From: Streptomyces rubellomurinus
GTDB lineage: Bacteria > Actinomycetota > Actinomycetes > Streptomycetales > Streptomycetaceae
Direction: 5' to 3'
DNA: 64,000 bases
Assembly (NCBI RefSeq): GCF_000961885.1
Contig: NZ_JZKH01000014.1
Coordinates: forward strand, 1 to 64,000
Shown one piece after another: positions 32,084-39,818 of this stretch. Position 1 is the first letter of the stretch. Each line of letters opens with the position of its first letter. The notes below the pieces were generated by a model. That model did not search any database, had not been told where the DNA came from, and saw only the letters and a program-made list of their open reading frames with translations. A program made the translations under genes and the position numbers.

Positions 32084-34294
32084 ATGGAATCGAAGCCCTC
32101 GCCGATAGCGAATTCGTCCGATGCCGTGGCTCCCCGCCCGCCCCGCACCACGCCGCTGCGGTTAGTCCGTCACGGTGCGACCTTCCTGGGGGTGAGCGTG
32201 GTGTCGGGCGCGCTGCTGGCAGGGCTCGTCCTGCCCGTCGCCGGTGGCATCGGGCTGGTCGCCAAGGACACCGCGGAGGGCTTCGACGACATCCCCGACG
32301 ACTTCAAGACCCCGCCGCTCGCCCAGGCCACCCAGATCTTCGACGCCAAGGGCGGCCTGATCGCCAAGGTCTACGAGCGCGACCGCACCGTCATCACCGC
32401 CGACCAGATGTCACCGCTCATGCGGCACGCCCAGGTCGACATCGAGGACGCCCGTTTCTACGAGCACGGCGCCGTCGACCTCAAGGGCATCCTGCGCGCG
32501 ATCAGCAAGAACGCCGAGAGCGGCACGAACTCGCAGGGCGCCTCGACGCTCACCCAGCAGTACGTGAAGAACGTCAACGTGGAGAAGGCCGGCGACGACA
32601 CGGACGCCGTGCAGGAGGCCCAGCGCAAGACCCTGGGGCGCAAGATCCAGGAGCTGAAGATCGCGATCAAGTTGGACAAGGAGCTGAGCAAGGACCAGAT
32701 CCTCACCAACTACCTCAACATCACGTACTACGGGAACGGCGCATACGGCGTGGAGGCCGCCTCCCAGCGCTACTTCGGCAAGAGCAACAAGGACCTGACC
32801 GTCGCCGAGGCCGCCACCCTCGCCGGGCTGGTGCAGAACCCGTCCCAGTACGACCCGAAGCGCTACCCCGACAACGCGGTCAAGCGTCGCAACGTCGTCA
32901 TCGACAAGATGCTGGAGAACAAGCACCTCACCGCCGACCAGGCGAAGGAGGCGAAGGCCGCCCCGCTGGGCCTCAACTACCGCGAGCCGCGCAACGGTTG
33001 CATCACCGCCACGGCCGGCATGGGCTTCTTCTGCGACTACGTGCGCCACGTGGTCAAGCAGGACCCGGCCTTCGGCAAGAGCGCCGAGGAGCGCAAGAAG
33101 CTCTGGAACACCGGCGGCCTGAACATCTACACCACGCTCGACCCGGACAAGCAGGCCGCCGCCCAGAGCGCGGTGAGCAGCAAGGTGAGGGTGACCGACA
33201 CCGTGTCCGCCGCCGCCACCATGGTCGAGCCCGGCACCGGCAAGATCCTCGCCATGGCCCAGACCCGCCCGTACGGTCTGGCGACGGAGAAGAACCAGAC
33301 CGTGGTCAACCTCAACGTCGACGCCTCGATGGGCGGCGGCAACGGCTTCCAGCCGGGATCGACCTTCAAGCCGATCGTCGCCGCCGCCGCGCTCGAGGCG
33401 GGGCTGCCGGCGGTGCAGGAGTACTCGGCCCCGAACTCCCTCGAGTACCCGACGATGAAGACCTGTGAGGGGACCTGGCGCAACGACGCCCGGCCCAGGA
33501 CGGTCGTGCCCAACGAATCCGCCGGCGAGAAGGGCCCGTACCAGCTCAAGGAGGCCATGGCCCGCTCGGTCAACACCTACTTCGTGCAGATGGAGCAGGA
33601 GATCGGTCTCTGCGCCGTCAAGCAGATGGCCAACAAACTCGGCATCACCGCCAAGGCCAGCGGCAAGCCGCTGGAGGAGGTCCCCGCGATGGCCCTGGGC
33701 GTGGAGGAGGTCAGCCCGCTGACCATGGCCAACGTCTACGCGACCTTCGCCGCCGGAGGCACGCACTGCAGCCCGCTCGCCATCAACAAGATCACCACCG
33801 TGGAGGGCAAGGACGTTCCCGTCCCGGCCGGTCACTGCGAGAAGGTGTTCTCCGACGAGACGGCACGGGCGCTGAACACCGTCCTGAACGGCGTGACCGA
33901 GAAGGGCACCGGCAAGGACCTCGGCCTGGACGACGGCCGGCAGATCGCCGGCAAGACCGGCACCTCGGACCACAAGCGGGCCGCCTGGTTCAGCGGCTAC
34001 ACCCCGCAGCTGGCCACCTCCGTCTGGCTCGGCGGCCCGGCCGGCGGCGTCGAGATGCGCGACATCACCATCAACGGGAAGTACCACGGCGAGGTGTTCG
34101 GCGCGGACGGCCCCGGGCCGATCTGGCGGGACGCCATGAGCCAGGCCCTGCGCGGCACGCCCGAGAAGTCCCTGCCGATGGCCGACATCCCCGACCCGGC
34201 CCCCAAGCCCGACCCGAACGCCACCGGCACCGGCACCGCCACCGGGCCCGGCACGGCCAAGCCGAACCCGGCCCCGTCCGGCTCGCCGCGCTGA
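32084..34294 (+). CDS. Bifunctional class A penicillin-binding protein (GT51 + transpeptidase)
   Basis: 736 aa. A short cytoplasmic tail and one membrane anchor (about 32-55) lead into a GT51 glycosyltransferase domain: EDARFYEHGAVDLKGILRA holds the catalytic Glu, and GASTLTQQYVKN the second motif. The transpeptidase domain has the nucleophile in GSTFKPI (SxxK), SVN, and KTGTSD. It polymerises and crosslinks peptidoglycan outside the membrane. The C-terminus is a Pro/Gly/Thr-rich tail. Codon 27 (32162-32164) is TTA, the rare leucine codon read by the bldA tRNA in streptomycetes, suggesting developmental control. The start is probably leaderless. A hairpin terminator follows at 34321-34352. 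Confidence 0.95.
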   Translation: MESKPSPIANSSDAVAPRPPRTTPLRLVRHGATFLGVSVVSGALLAGLVLPVAGGIGLVAKDTAEGFDDIPDDFKTPPLAQATQIFDAKGGLIAKVYERDRTVITADQMSPLMRHAQVDIEDARFYEHGAVDLKGILRAISKNAESGTNSQGASTLTQQYVKNVNVEKAGDDTDAVQEAQRKTLGRKIQELKIAIKLDKELSKDQILTNYLNITYYGNGAYGVEAASQRYFGKSNKDLTVAEAATLAGLVQNPSQYDPKRYPDNAVKRRNVVIDKMLENKHLTADQAKEAKAAPLGLNYREPRNGCITATAGMGFFCDYVRHVVKQDPAFGKSAEERKKLWNTGGLNIYTTLDPDKQAAAQSAVSSKVRVTDTVSAAATMVEPGTGKILAMAQTRPYGLATEKNQTVVNLNVDASMGGGNGFQPGSTFKPIVAAAALEAGLPAVQEYSAPNSLEYPTMKTCEGTWRNDARPRTVVPNESAGEKGPYQLKEAMARSVNTYFVQMEQEIGLCAVKQMANKLGITAKASGKPLEEVPAMALGVEEVSPLTMANVYATFAAGGTHCSPLAINKITTVEGKDVPVPAGHCEKVFSDETARALNTVLNGVTEKGTGKDLGLDDGRQIAGKTGTSDHKRAAWFSGYTPQLATSVWLGGPAGGVEMRDITINGKYHGEVFGADGPGPIWRDAMSQALRGTPEKSLPMADIPDPAPKPDPNATGTGTATGPGTAKPNPAPSGSPR

Positions 34295-34883
34295 CCGCCG
34301 ACACCGAGCCCGTCCCCCACCCGACCCGCCGAGCCACCGCCCGGCGGGTCGGTCGGCTTTCCCCGCCGATCCGCTGGGGCCGCACCCCCCGAACGGCGGG
34401 TGGCAATTCCGGCATCAGGGCCGCAATCAGGCGGGCCCACATGAAATGTCGTGAATTCAACTACAGAATGCGGGAATCCGTGCGGAGAAACGCGGAGAAC
34501 CCCGCCGACAAGAGCCGCCGTGAGATCCACCTCACGCCTTCCCCCGTCTTCCGCCGGAGACAGGGCGCTGACCAGGCCTCAGATCGTGTCCACACCGTTC
34601 TGACGACCGCTCACCCTGGATCCCAAGGTGTACTCGGGTGCTAGCCTTGCTTCCTGCGAGCGAGAGGCCCCACCACTCCCGAGATCGCATCAGCTGACGA
34701 ACCGTCCGCGCGCCTCCGGCTTACGGTGCGCCCGCTCGGTCCGTTTTCCCACCCGTGGCCTGCCGGGTCGCAGCGGAATCGAATTCCGCCGACCGCCGGC
34801 CCAACGATCGCCTCCGACCCATCGGGCGAAGTCGCGTCCCCACGCGACCTCGCTCGGCCTCGCATGCCTCAAAGCAGGAATTG
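34295..34883. other. Long intergenic region before the LuxC/LuxE-type operon
   Basis: 589 nt. It contains the PBP terminator (34321-34352), then a stretch of lower GC (about 34440-34620) typical of regulatory DNA, and a possible extended -10 TGCTAGCCT near 34639-34647. If used, that promoter leaves a leader of about 230 nt before 34884. A 67-codon frame at 34441-34644 has weak coding character and was not accepted. Confidence 0.4.
34321..34352 (+). terminator. Hairpin terminator after the PBP gene
   Basis: CCGACCCGCCG (34321-34331) pairs with CGGCGGGTCGG (34342-34352) over a 10-nt loop, followed by TCGGCTTT. It lies 26 nt past the stop codon. Confidence 0.8.
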
Positions 34884-36146
34884 ATGCCCGTTCACTCGAT
34901 AGCGGAGCTCGTACGCTTCGCGCGCCGCAACTCGCCCTTCTACGCCGATCTGTACGCCGGACTACCGGACGGGACGGCGCGGCTGACCGATCTCCCGGTC
35001 GTCCCGCAGTCCGAGTTCTGGCAGGCCAACACGCCTCGCGGCAACCGGCTGCTGACCGGACCGCTGGAGGAGGCGGTCGTCTTCAAGAGCGGTGGCACCA
35101 CCGGCTCGCCGAAGTTCTCGTTCTACAGCCGGGAGGAATGGCGGGAGTTCACCACGTCGTTCGGCGCCGGGCTGGTCGACGCCGGGCTGCGCCCGGGGCA
35201 CCGGGTCGCCGATCTCTTCTACGCGGGCGACCTGTACGCCAGCTACACCTTCGTCCTCGACGCGCTGCACCGCTCCCCCGTCTCCAACGTCCGGCTGCCG
35301 ATCGGCGGGGCGGCGCCCCTGGACTCGACCGCGCGGACCCTGGAGCAGTTCCGGGTCGAGGTGGTGGCCGGCACCCCGACGACGCTGTGCGCACTGGCCG
35401 ACCACCTGCTGGCCTCCGGACGCGAACTCCCCTCCGTCGAGCTGCTGTTGTTCGGCGGCGAGGGCCTCTATCGGGACCAGCAGCCGCTGTTGCGCGCGGT
35501 GTTCCCCAACGCCCGTGTCTCGTCCATCGGTTACGCCGCCGTCGATGCCGGTCTGCTCGGCCGGCCCGTACCGGGGCCGGACACCCGGGTGCACCGGGCG
35601 TTCACCCCGGAGACGGTGGTGGAGATCCTCGACGACCACACCGGCGAGCCGGTCCGCGCCGAGGGCGTACCCGGCCGGGTCGTGGTGACCGACCTGCGGC
35701 GACGGCTGATGCCCGTGCTGCGCTACCCCGTCGGGGACCGCGCGGAATGGACCGACGTCGCCGCCGGGCGGTTCCGCATCCTCGGCCGGGCCCAGGAGGG
35801 CGTGCGGGTGGGGCCGGTGTCGCTGTACACCGAGGACGTGCTCGACCTCGTCCGGGCCGCCGACCCGGCCGGCCGGGTGACCGGCGTCCAGCTGGTGGTT
35901 CGCCGCTGGGAGGGCCGGGACGGGCTGGTCCTGCGGCTGGCCTGCGACGGGAACCCGGCCGGGCTCCCCGAGCTGGCCGACGCCGTCACGACCGGCGTCC
36001 ACACGGCACGGCCGCTGTACCCGGAGGCGGTCGCCGCCGCCCACGTCCACCCGCTGTCCGTCACGTGGGTGCGCCCGCACGAGCTCGCCGTCAACGCGCG
36101 GACCGGCAAGCTGATCCGGGTCCTCGACGAACGGCCGCACGCGTGA
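34884..36146 (+). CDS. PaaK/LuxE-like adenylate-forming ligase
   Basis: 420 aa. The adenylate-binding loop is FKSGGTTGSPK (about 68-78), the aryl/acyl motif area is LLLFGGEGLYRDQ, and the late region (NARTGKLIRVLDE) carries the C-terminal catalytic lysine area, as in phenylacetate-CoA ligase-like enzymes. It should activate a carboxylic acid as the acyl-AMP; the acceptor (CoA, carrier protein or a LuxC cysteine) is unknown. The ATG at 34884 has AGGA about 5 nt upstream. First gene of a five-gene operon whose junctions all overlap by 4 nt. Confidence 0.82.
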   Translation: MPVHSIAELVRFARRNSPFYADLYAGLPDGTARLTDLPVVPQSEFWQANTPRGNRLLTGPLEEAVVFKSGGTTGSPKFSFYSREEWREFTTSFGAGLVDAGLRPGHRVADLFYAGDLYASYTFVLDALHRSPVSNVRLPIGGAAPLDSTARTLEQFRVEVVAGTPTTLCALADHLLASGRELPSVELLLFGGEGLYRDQQPLLRAVFPNARVSSIGYAAVDAGLLGRPVPGPDTRVHRAFTPETVVEILDDHTGEPVRAEGVPGRVVVTDLRRRLMPVLRYPVGDRAEWTDVAAGRFRILGRAQEGVRVGPVSLYTEDVLDLVRAADPAGRVTGVQLVVRRWEGRDGLVLRLACDGNPAGLPELADAVTTGVHTARPLYPEAVAAAHVHPLSVTWVRPHELAVNARTGKLIRVLDERPHA

Positions 36147-37453
36147 CGGCGGCCCAGGCGGCCGCCCACCGCCTGCCGCTCGTCCTGCGCAACCGGCGCT
36201 TCGCCGCCGTCTGGGGCGCGCAGGTGCTCACCCAGGCCGCCGGGCGGATGTTCCAGGTCGGTGCGGTGTGGTGGCTGGTCGGCTACGCCGCGGGCCCGGA
36301 CGGCGGCCTCGCCTCGGGCGCCTTCCTCGCCGTCAGCACGCTGCCCGCGGTCGCGCTGGCGCCGCTGGTGGCCTCGCTGATCGCCCGCCACCCGCACCGC
36401 ACGGTGCTGGGCCTCTCCGCCGCCGTCGCCGGTCTGATCGCCCTCGGCACCGCCGGCTGGACGTACGCCGCGACGCCCCCGATGGCCGTCACGTACGGTG
36501 CCGCCCTGGTACTGGCCGGCTGCCAGGCGGTCTTCGACCCGTGCCTGACCACCTCCGTTCCCGACCTGGTCGAGGACGCCGACATCGAGGCCGCCACCGG
36601 CTTCGAACTCGCCACCCAGTCGCTGGCCGGCCTCGCCGGCGGGCTGCTGGGCCCGCTGGTGGTCGACGCCGCGGGCCTCGCCGGCATCGTCGCCGGCAGC
36701 GCCGGCGGGTACCTGCTGGCGGCCGCCCTGATCGCCGCGACCCCGTTCCCGGCCGCCCCGGGCACCCCGGGCACCCCGTCCGCGGGCGGCGGCGGCGGCG
36801 GTGGCGGTGAGGCACCCGCCGCCCGCCGACCGCTGCGCCGCATCCTGGCCGAACTGCCGTTCGTCCGCCGCGTGCTCCTCTGCTTCACCGCGGCGAACGT
36901 GTTCACCACCGCGGTGTTCGTGGTGATGCCGCTGTACACCCGGACGGTGCTGCACGCGGACGGCTCGACCGTCGCGGCCCTGGAGGCGGCCCTCGGCGCC
37001 GGCACACTCGTCGGCTCCTTCACGGGCGGCCGGCTCCCGGGCGCGCCCACGGTGGTCGGCGCCGGATGCCTGGGCCTGATGGCCGCCGCGCTCGGCCTGC
37101 CCGGCCTGGCCGCCGGAGCGGCCCCGGCCGTCGGCTCGATGACGGTCGCCGGCTGGTGCGTGGGCGTGATCGGCGTGCGGTTCGTCGCGCTGTTCCAGCG
37201 GCTGGTGCCGACCGAGGACCGGCCCGGTTTCTTCGCGGTCATGCAGGCGTTGCTCGGCGCGACCTTCCCGGTGTCCTCGGTCGTGTTCGGCCTGCTCGGC
37301 GACCACCTCTCGCCGCGCACGCTGTGCCTGGTCCAGGCCCTCGGCGTGCTGCCGGTCGCCGCCGCGCTGTGGTGGACCGGCCGGGGTGCAGCCGCGGCGG
37401 CCCCACCGGAGGACCCGGCCACGGCCGCGCGACCGAGCGGGGCCGCGCGATGA
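36143..37453 (+). CDS. MFS transporter, probable exporter
   Basis: 436 aa from GTG overlapping the preceding stop (GTGA). About twelve hydrophobic helices in two halves, with an 8-residue poly-Gly run in the central loop (SAGGGGGGGGEAP). The N-terminal LRNRRFAAVWGAQVLTQAAGRM resembles the enterobactin-exporter/MFS_3 type (quoted in part), which usually exports small molecules or siderophores. Its place between the ligase and GNAT genes suggests it exports the product of this operon. Confidence 0.85.
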   Translation: MTAAQAAAHRLPLVLRNRRFAAVWGAQVLTQAAGRMFQVGAVWWLVGYAAGPDGGLASGAFLAVSTLPAVALAPLVASLIARHPHRTVLGLSAAVAGLIALGTAGWTYAATPPMAVTYGAALVLAGCQAVFDPCLTTSVPDLVEDADIEAATGFELATQSLAGLAGGLLGPLVVDAAGLAGIVAGSAGGYLLAAALIAATPFPAAPGTPGTPSAGGGGGGGGEAPAARRPLRRILAELPFVRRVLLCFTAANVFTTAVFVVMPLYTRTVLHADGSTVAALEAALGAGTLVGSFTGGRLPGAPTVVGAGCLGLMAAALGLPGLAAGAAPAVGSMTVAGWCVGVIGVRFVALFQRLVPTEDRPGFFAVMQALLGATFPVSSVVFGLLGDHLSPRTLCLVQALGVLPVAAALWWTGRGAAAAAPPEDPATAARPSGAAR

Positions 37454-38595
37454 CCGTCACGATCGCCCCCGCGGCGCCGCAGGACGTCGCGCAGCTGCGC
37501 CAGCTCTACTTCGACGTCTACGGCCACGGCTACCCCGTCCCGCTCGGCAGCGACCCCGCGGAGATGCGCCGCCTGATCGACGACCCGCACACGCACTGGT
37601 TGACCGCACGCCACGAGGGCGCCGGCCGGCTGGCCGGGTCGGTGGCGGTGCAGACCGACCCCGGCGGCCGGATCGGCAAGCTGGTGGGCCTGGCGGTCCA
37701 CCCGGAGCAGCGGGGCGGCGGCCTCGCCGCACGGCTGACCGCCTCCGTCTGCGCGGACGCCTTCGCCACCGGCACGCTGGACTCGGTCTACGCGACCGTC
37801 CGCGTGGTCACCCCCGGCCCCCAGCAGGTCTTCGCCCGCAACGGCTTCCAGGCCCTCGGCCTGATGCCGAACGCCGTCGAGGTGGCCGGGTGCGAGAGCC
37901 TCGCCCTGTTCGCCCGGTACGCCGACGGCGTCCTGGCCCGGCGGGAGAACGTCGGCGCGGTGCCCCGGGCCCTGGTTCCGCTGCTGGACGCGGCCTGGCA
38001 GAGCACCGGCGTCGACTACGGCCGCCCCCGCCGCACGGACGCCCCCGCGCCGGCCGCCGACCGGAGCGCGCCGGTGACCGCGCCGATGGAGCTGATCACC
38101 GCGCCCGGCTTCGTCCGCCGCCGCTTCCTCGAGCTCCTCCCCGATCCGGGCGAGCGGTTCTTTCCGCTGCACGTCCCGAACACCGTGCTCACGCCGCCGG
38201 ACGGAGCGTTCGAGGCGTACGCCGACCTGGACCGGGCCGCGGCGAGCTGCTCGCTGATCGCGGTGCACCCGTCCCCGGCGGCCGTCGCCGGGGCGCTGGA
38301 GCCCCTGATGGCGGCCGTCACCCGCGCGGGTGCCGACTACGTCGAGACACTGCTGCCGCTGGCCGACACCGCCGGGCTCGACGCCTTCCTGGCCGCCGGG
38401 TTCATCCCGAGCGCCGTCTACCCGGCGATGCGCCGCATCGGCGACCGGTTCCACGACTACGTGCTGCTGTCCCGCACCAGCCGTCAGATCGACTTCCGGG
38501 CCGCGGCCGTCAGCGGCCGGCTCCAGCCGTACCTGCTGGCCTACCTGACGGCCTGGACATCGACCTACCTACCCCTTCCCGAGGTTTCCCCGTGA
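37450..38595 (+). CDS. GNAT-family N-acetyltransferase with C-terminal extension
   Basis: 381 aa, ATGA overlap with the MFS gene. The N-terminal GNAT fold covers about 1-160: VGLAVHPEQRGGGLAARL is the motif A pyrophosphate loop (Q/RxxGxG/A at about 87-92). Residues about 200-381 look like a second, degenerate GNAT-like half (ASCSLIAVHPSP, then ADYVETLLPLADTAGLDAFLAAGF), so this may be a tandem GNAT. The acceptor is unknown. In this operon it could acylate an amine formed from the aldehyde or acid intermediate. Confidence 0.82.
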   Translation: MTVTIAPAAPQDVAQLRQLYFDVYGHGYPVPLGSDPAEMRRLIDDPHTHWLTARHEGAGRLAGSVAVQTDPGGRIGKLVGLAVHPEQRGGGLAARLTASVCADAFATGTLDSVYATVRVVTPGPQQVFARNGFQALGLMPNAVEVAGCESLALFARYADGVLARRENVGAVPRALVPLLDAAWQSTGVDYGRPRRTDAPAPAADRSAPVTAPMELITAPGFVRRRFLELLPDPGERFFPLHVPNTVLTPPDGAFEAYADLDRAAASCSLIAVHPSPAAVAGALEPLMAAVTRAGADYVETLLPLADTAGLDAFLAAGFIPSAVYPAMRRIGDRFHDYVLLSRTSRQIDFRAAAVSGRLQPYLLAYLTAWTSTYLPLPEVSP

Positions 38596-39818
38596 CCGTC
38601 CGTACCGAGACCGCCCGTCCCGTGACTGCCCCTACCGTGAACGCCCATCCCCTGAACGCCCACCTCGCGCCGGTCGGCGTTCCCGACCCGGCCGCACTCG
38701 CGCACGTCCAGCGGCTCTGCGACCTGACCGACCCGTACGCGGCCGGGCCGGAGGCCGACGCCCTGTTCGCCGCCGCGATGGCCGAGACCAACGCGTGGCA
38801 CGCGCAGCGCTCGCCGTTCCTCCGCTCGCTGCTGGACGGCCCGGTGGAGACCCCGGCGCCGACCGTCGGCGAGGGGGTCCGCACGCCCCTGGTGCACGCC
38901 AACTTCTTCAAGCGGCACGAGGTGCTCTCCATCCCCCGGGAGGAGGTGTTCCTCCACCTCACCTCCTCCGGCACCACCGGCCAGAAGTCGCAGATGTTCT
39001 TCGACACCTGGACGATCCGCTCCGCGCAGCGCATGGTGGCCCGCATCTTCGACCACTACGGCTGGATCACGCCCGACCAGCCCGTCAACTACCTGCTGTA
39101 CAGCTACGAGCCCGCCCCGCAGCTCAAGCTCGGCACCTCGTTCACCGACAACTACCTCTGCGACTTCGCCCCGGCGAACCACACCACCCACGCCCTGCGG
39201 CACACCGGCAGCGGCCACGAGTTCGACGTCCACGGCTGCATCGAGGCGCTGCGGCGGTACGCCGAGGACGGGCTGCCGGTGCGGATCCTGGGCTTCCCCG
39301 CGTTCCTGCACTTCACCCTGGAGCGGATGCGCGCCCTCGGCCTGCCGCCGCTCCAGCTGCCGCCCGGCTCCCTGGTCCTGCTCGGCGGCGGCTGGAAGGG
39401 GCACACCGACCGGCAGATCGGCAAGGAGCAGTTCTACGCCGGGGTCACGGAGCAGCTGGGCATCCCCTCGGACCGCATCCGCGACACCTTCGGCTCGGTC
39501 GAGCACTGCGTGCCGTACATCGAGTGCGGACACCACCGCCTGCACGTCCCGGTCTGGTCGCGGGCGGCGGTGCGGGACCCCCGCACCCTGGAGCCGCTGC
39601 CGTACGGCGCACGCGGCTTCCTCCACCTCGTCTCCCCGTACATCACCTCGGTGCCGGCCCAGAGCGTCGTCATGGGCGACCTCGCCTCGCTGCACCCCGC
39701 GGGGGAATGCCCCTGCCCGCTGCCCACTCCGTGGTTCACCGTCCACGGCCGCGCCGGGGTCAGCCGGAACCGCACCTGCGCGGCGGCCGCCGCCGAACTC
39801 CTGAAGGGAATGTCGTGA
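38592..39818 (+). CDS. LuxE-like acyl-protein synthetase
   Basis: 408 aa from GTG overlapping the GNAT stop. The adenylate loop is LTSSGTTGQKSQ (about 123-134). The C-terminal half has DTFGSVEHCVPYIECGHHRLHVP (quoted in part), matching the acyl-transfer region of LuxE proteins. LuxE activates a fatty acid as acyl-AMP and passes it to the LuxC reductase. The immediate downstream gene encodes a LuxC domain, so the two should form a carboxylic-acid reductase. No luxA/luxB is present. The first 25 residues are a low-complexity repeat. Confidence 0.85.
   Translation: MTVRTETARPVTAPTVNAHPLNAHLAPVGVPDPAALAHVQRLCDLTDPYAAGPEADALFAAAMAETNAWHAQRSPFLRSLLDGPVETPAPTVGEGVRTPLVHANFFKRHEVLSIPREEVFLHLTSSGTTGQKSQMFFDTWTIRSAQRMVARIFDHYGWITPDQPVNYLLYSYEPAPQLKLGTSFTDNYLCDFAPANHTTHALRHTGSGHEFDVHGCIEALRRYAEDGLPVRILGFPAFLHFTLERMRALGLPPLQLPPGSLVLLGGGWKGHTDRQIGKEQFYAGVTEQLGIPSDRIRDTFGSVEHCVPYIECGHHRLHVPVWSRAAVRDPRTLEPLPYGARGFLHLVSPYITSVPAQSVVMGDLASLHPAGECPCPLPTPWFTVHGRAGVSRNRTCAAAAAELLKGMS

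Noticed and set aside
34441..34644. 67-codon plus-strand frame before the LuxC-type operon.
   Set aside because: Lies in lower-GC regulatory DNA, has no ribosome site, and its third positions are not GC-biased.
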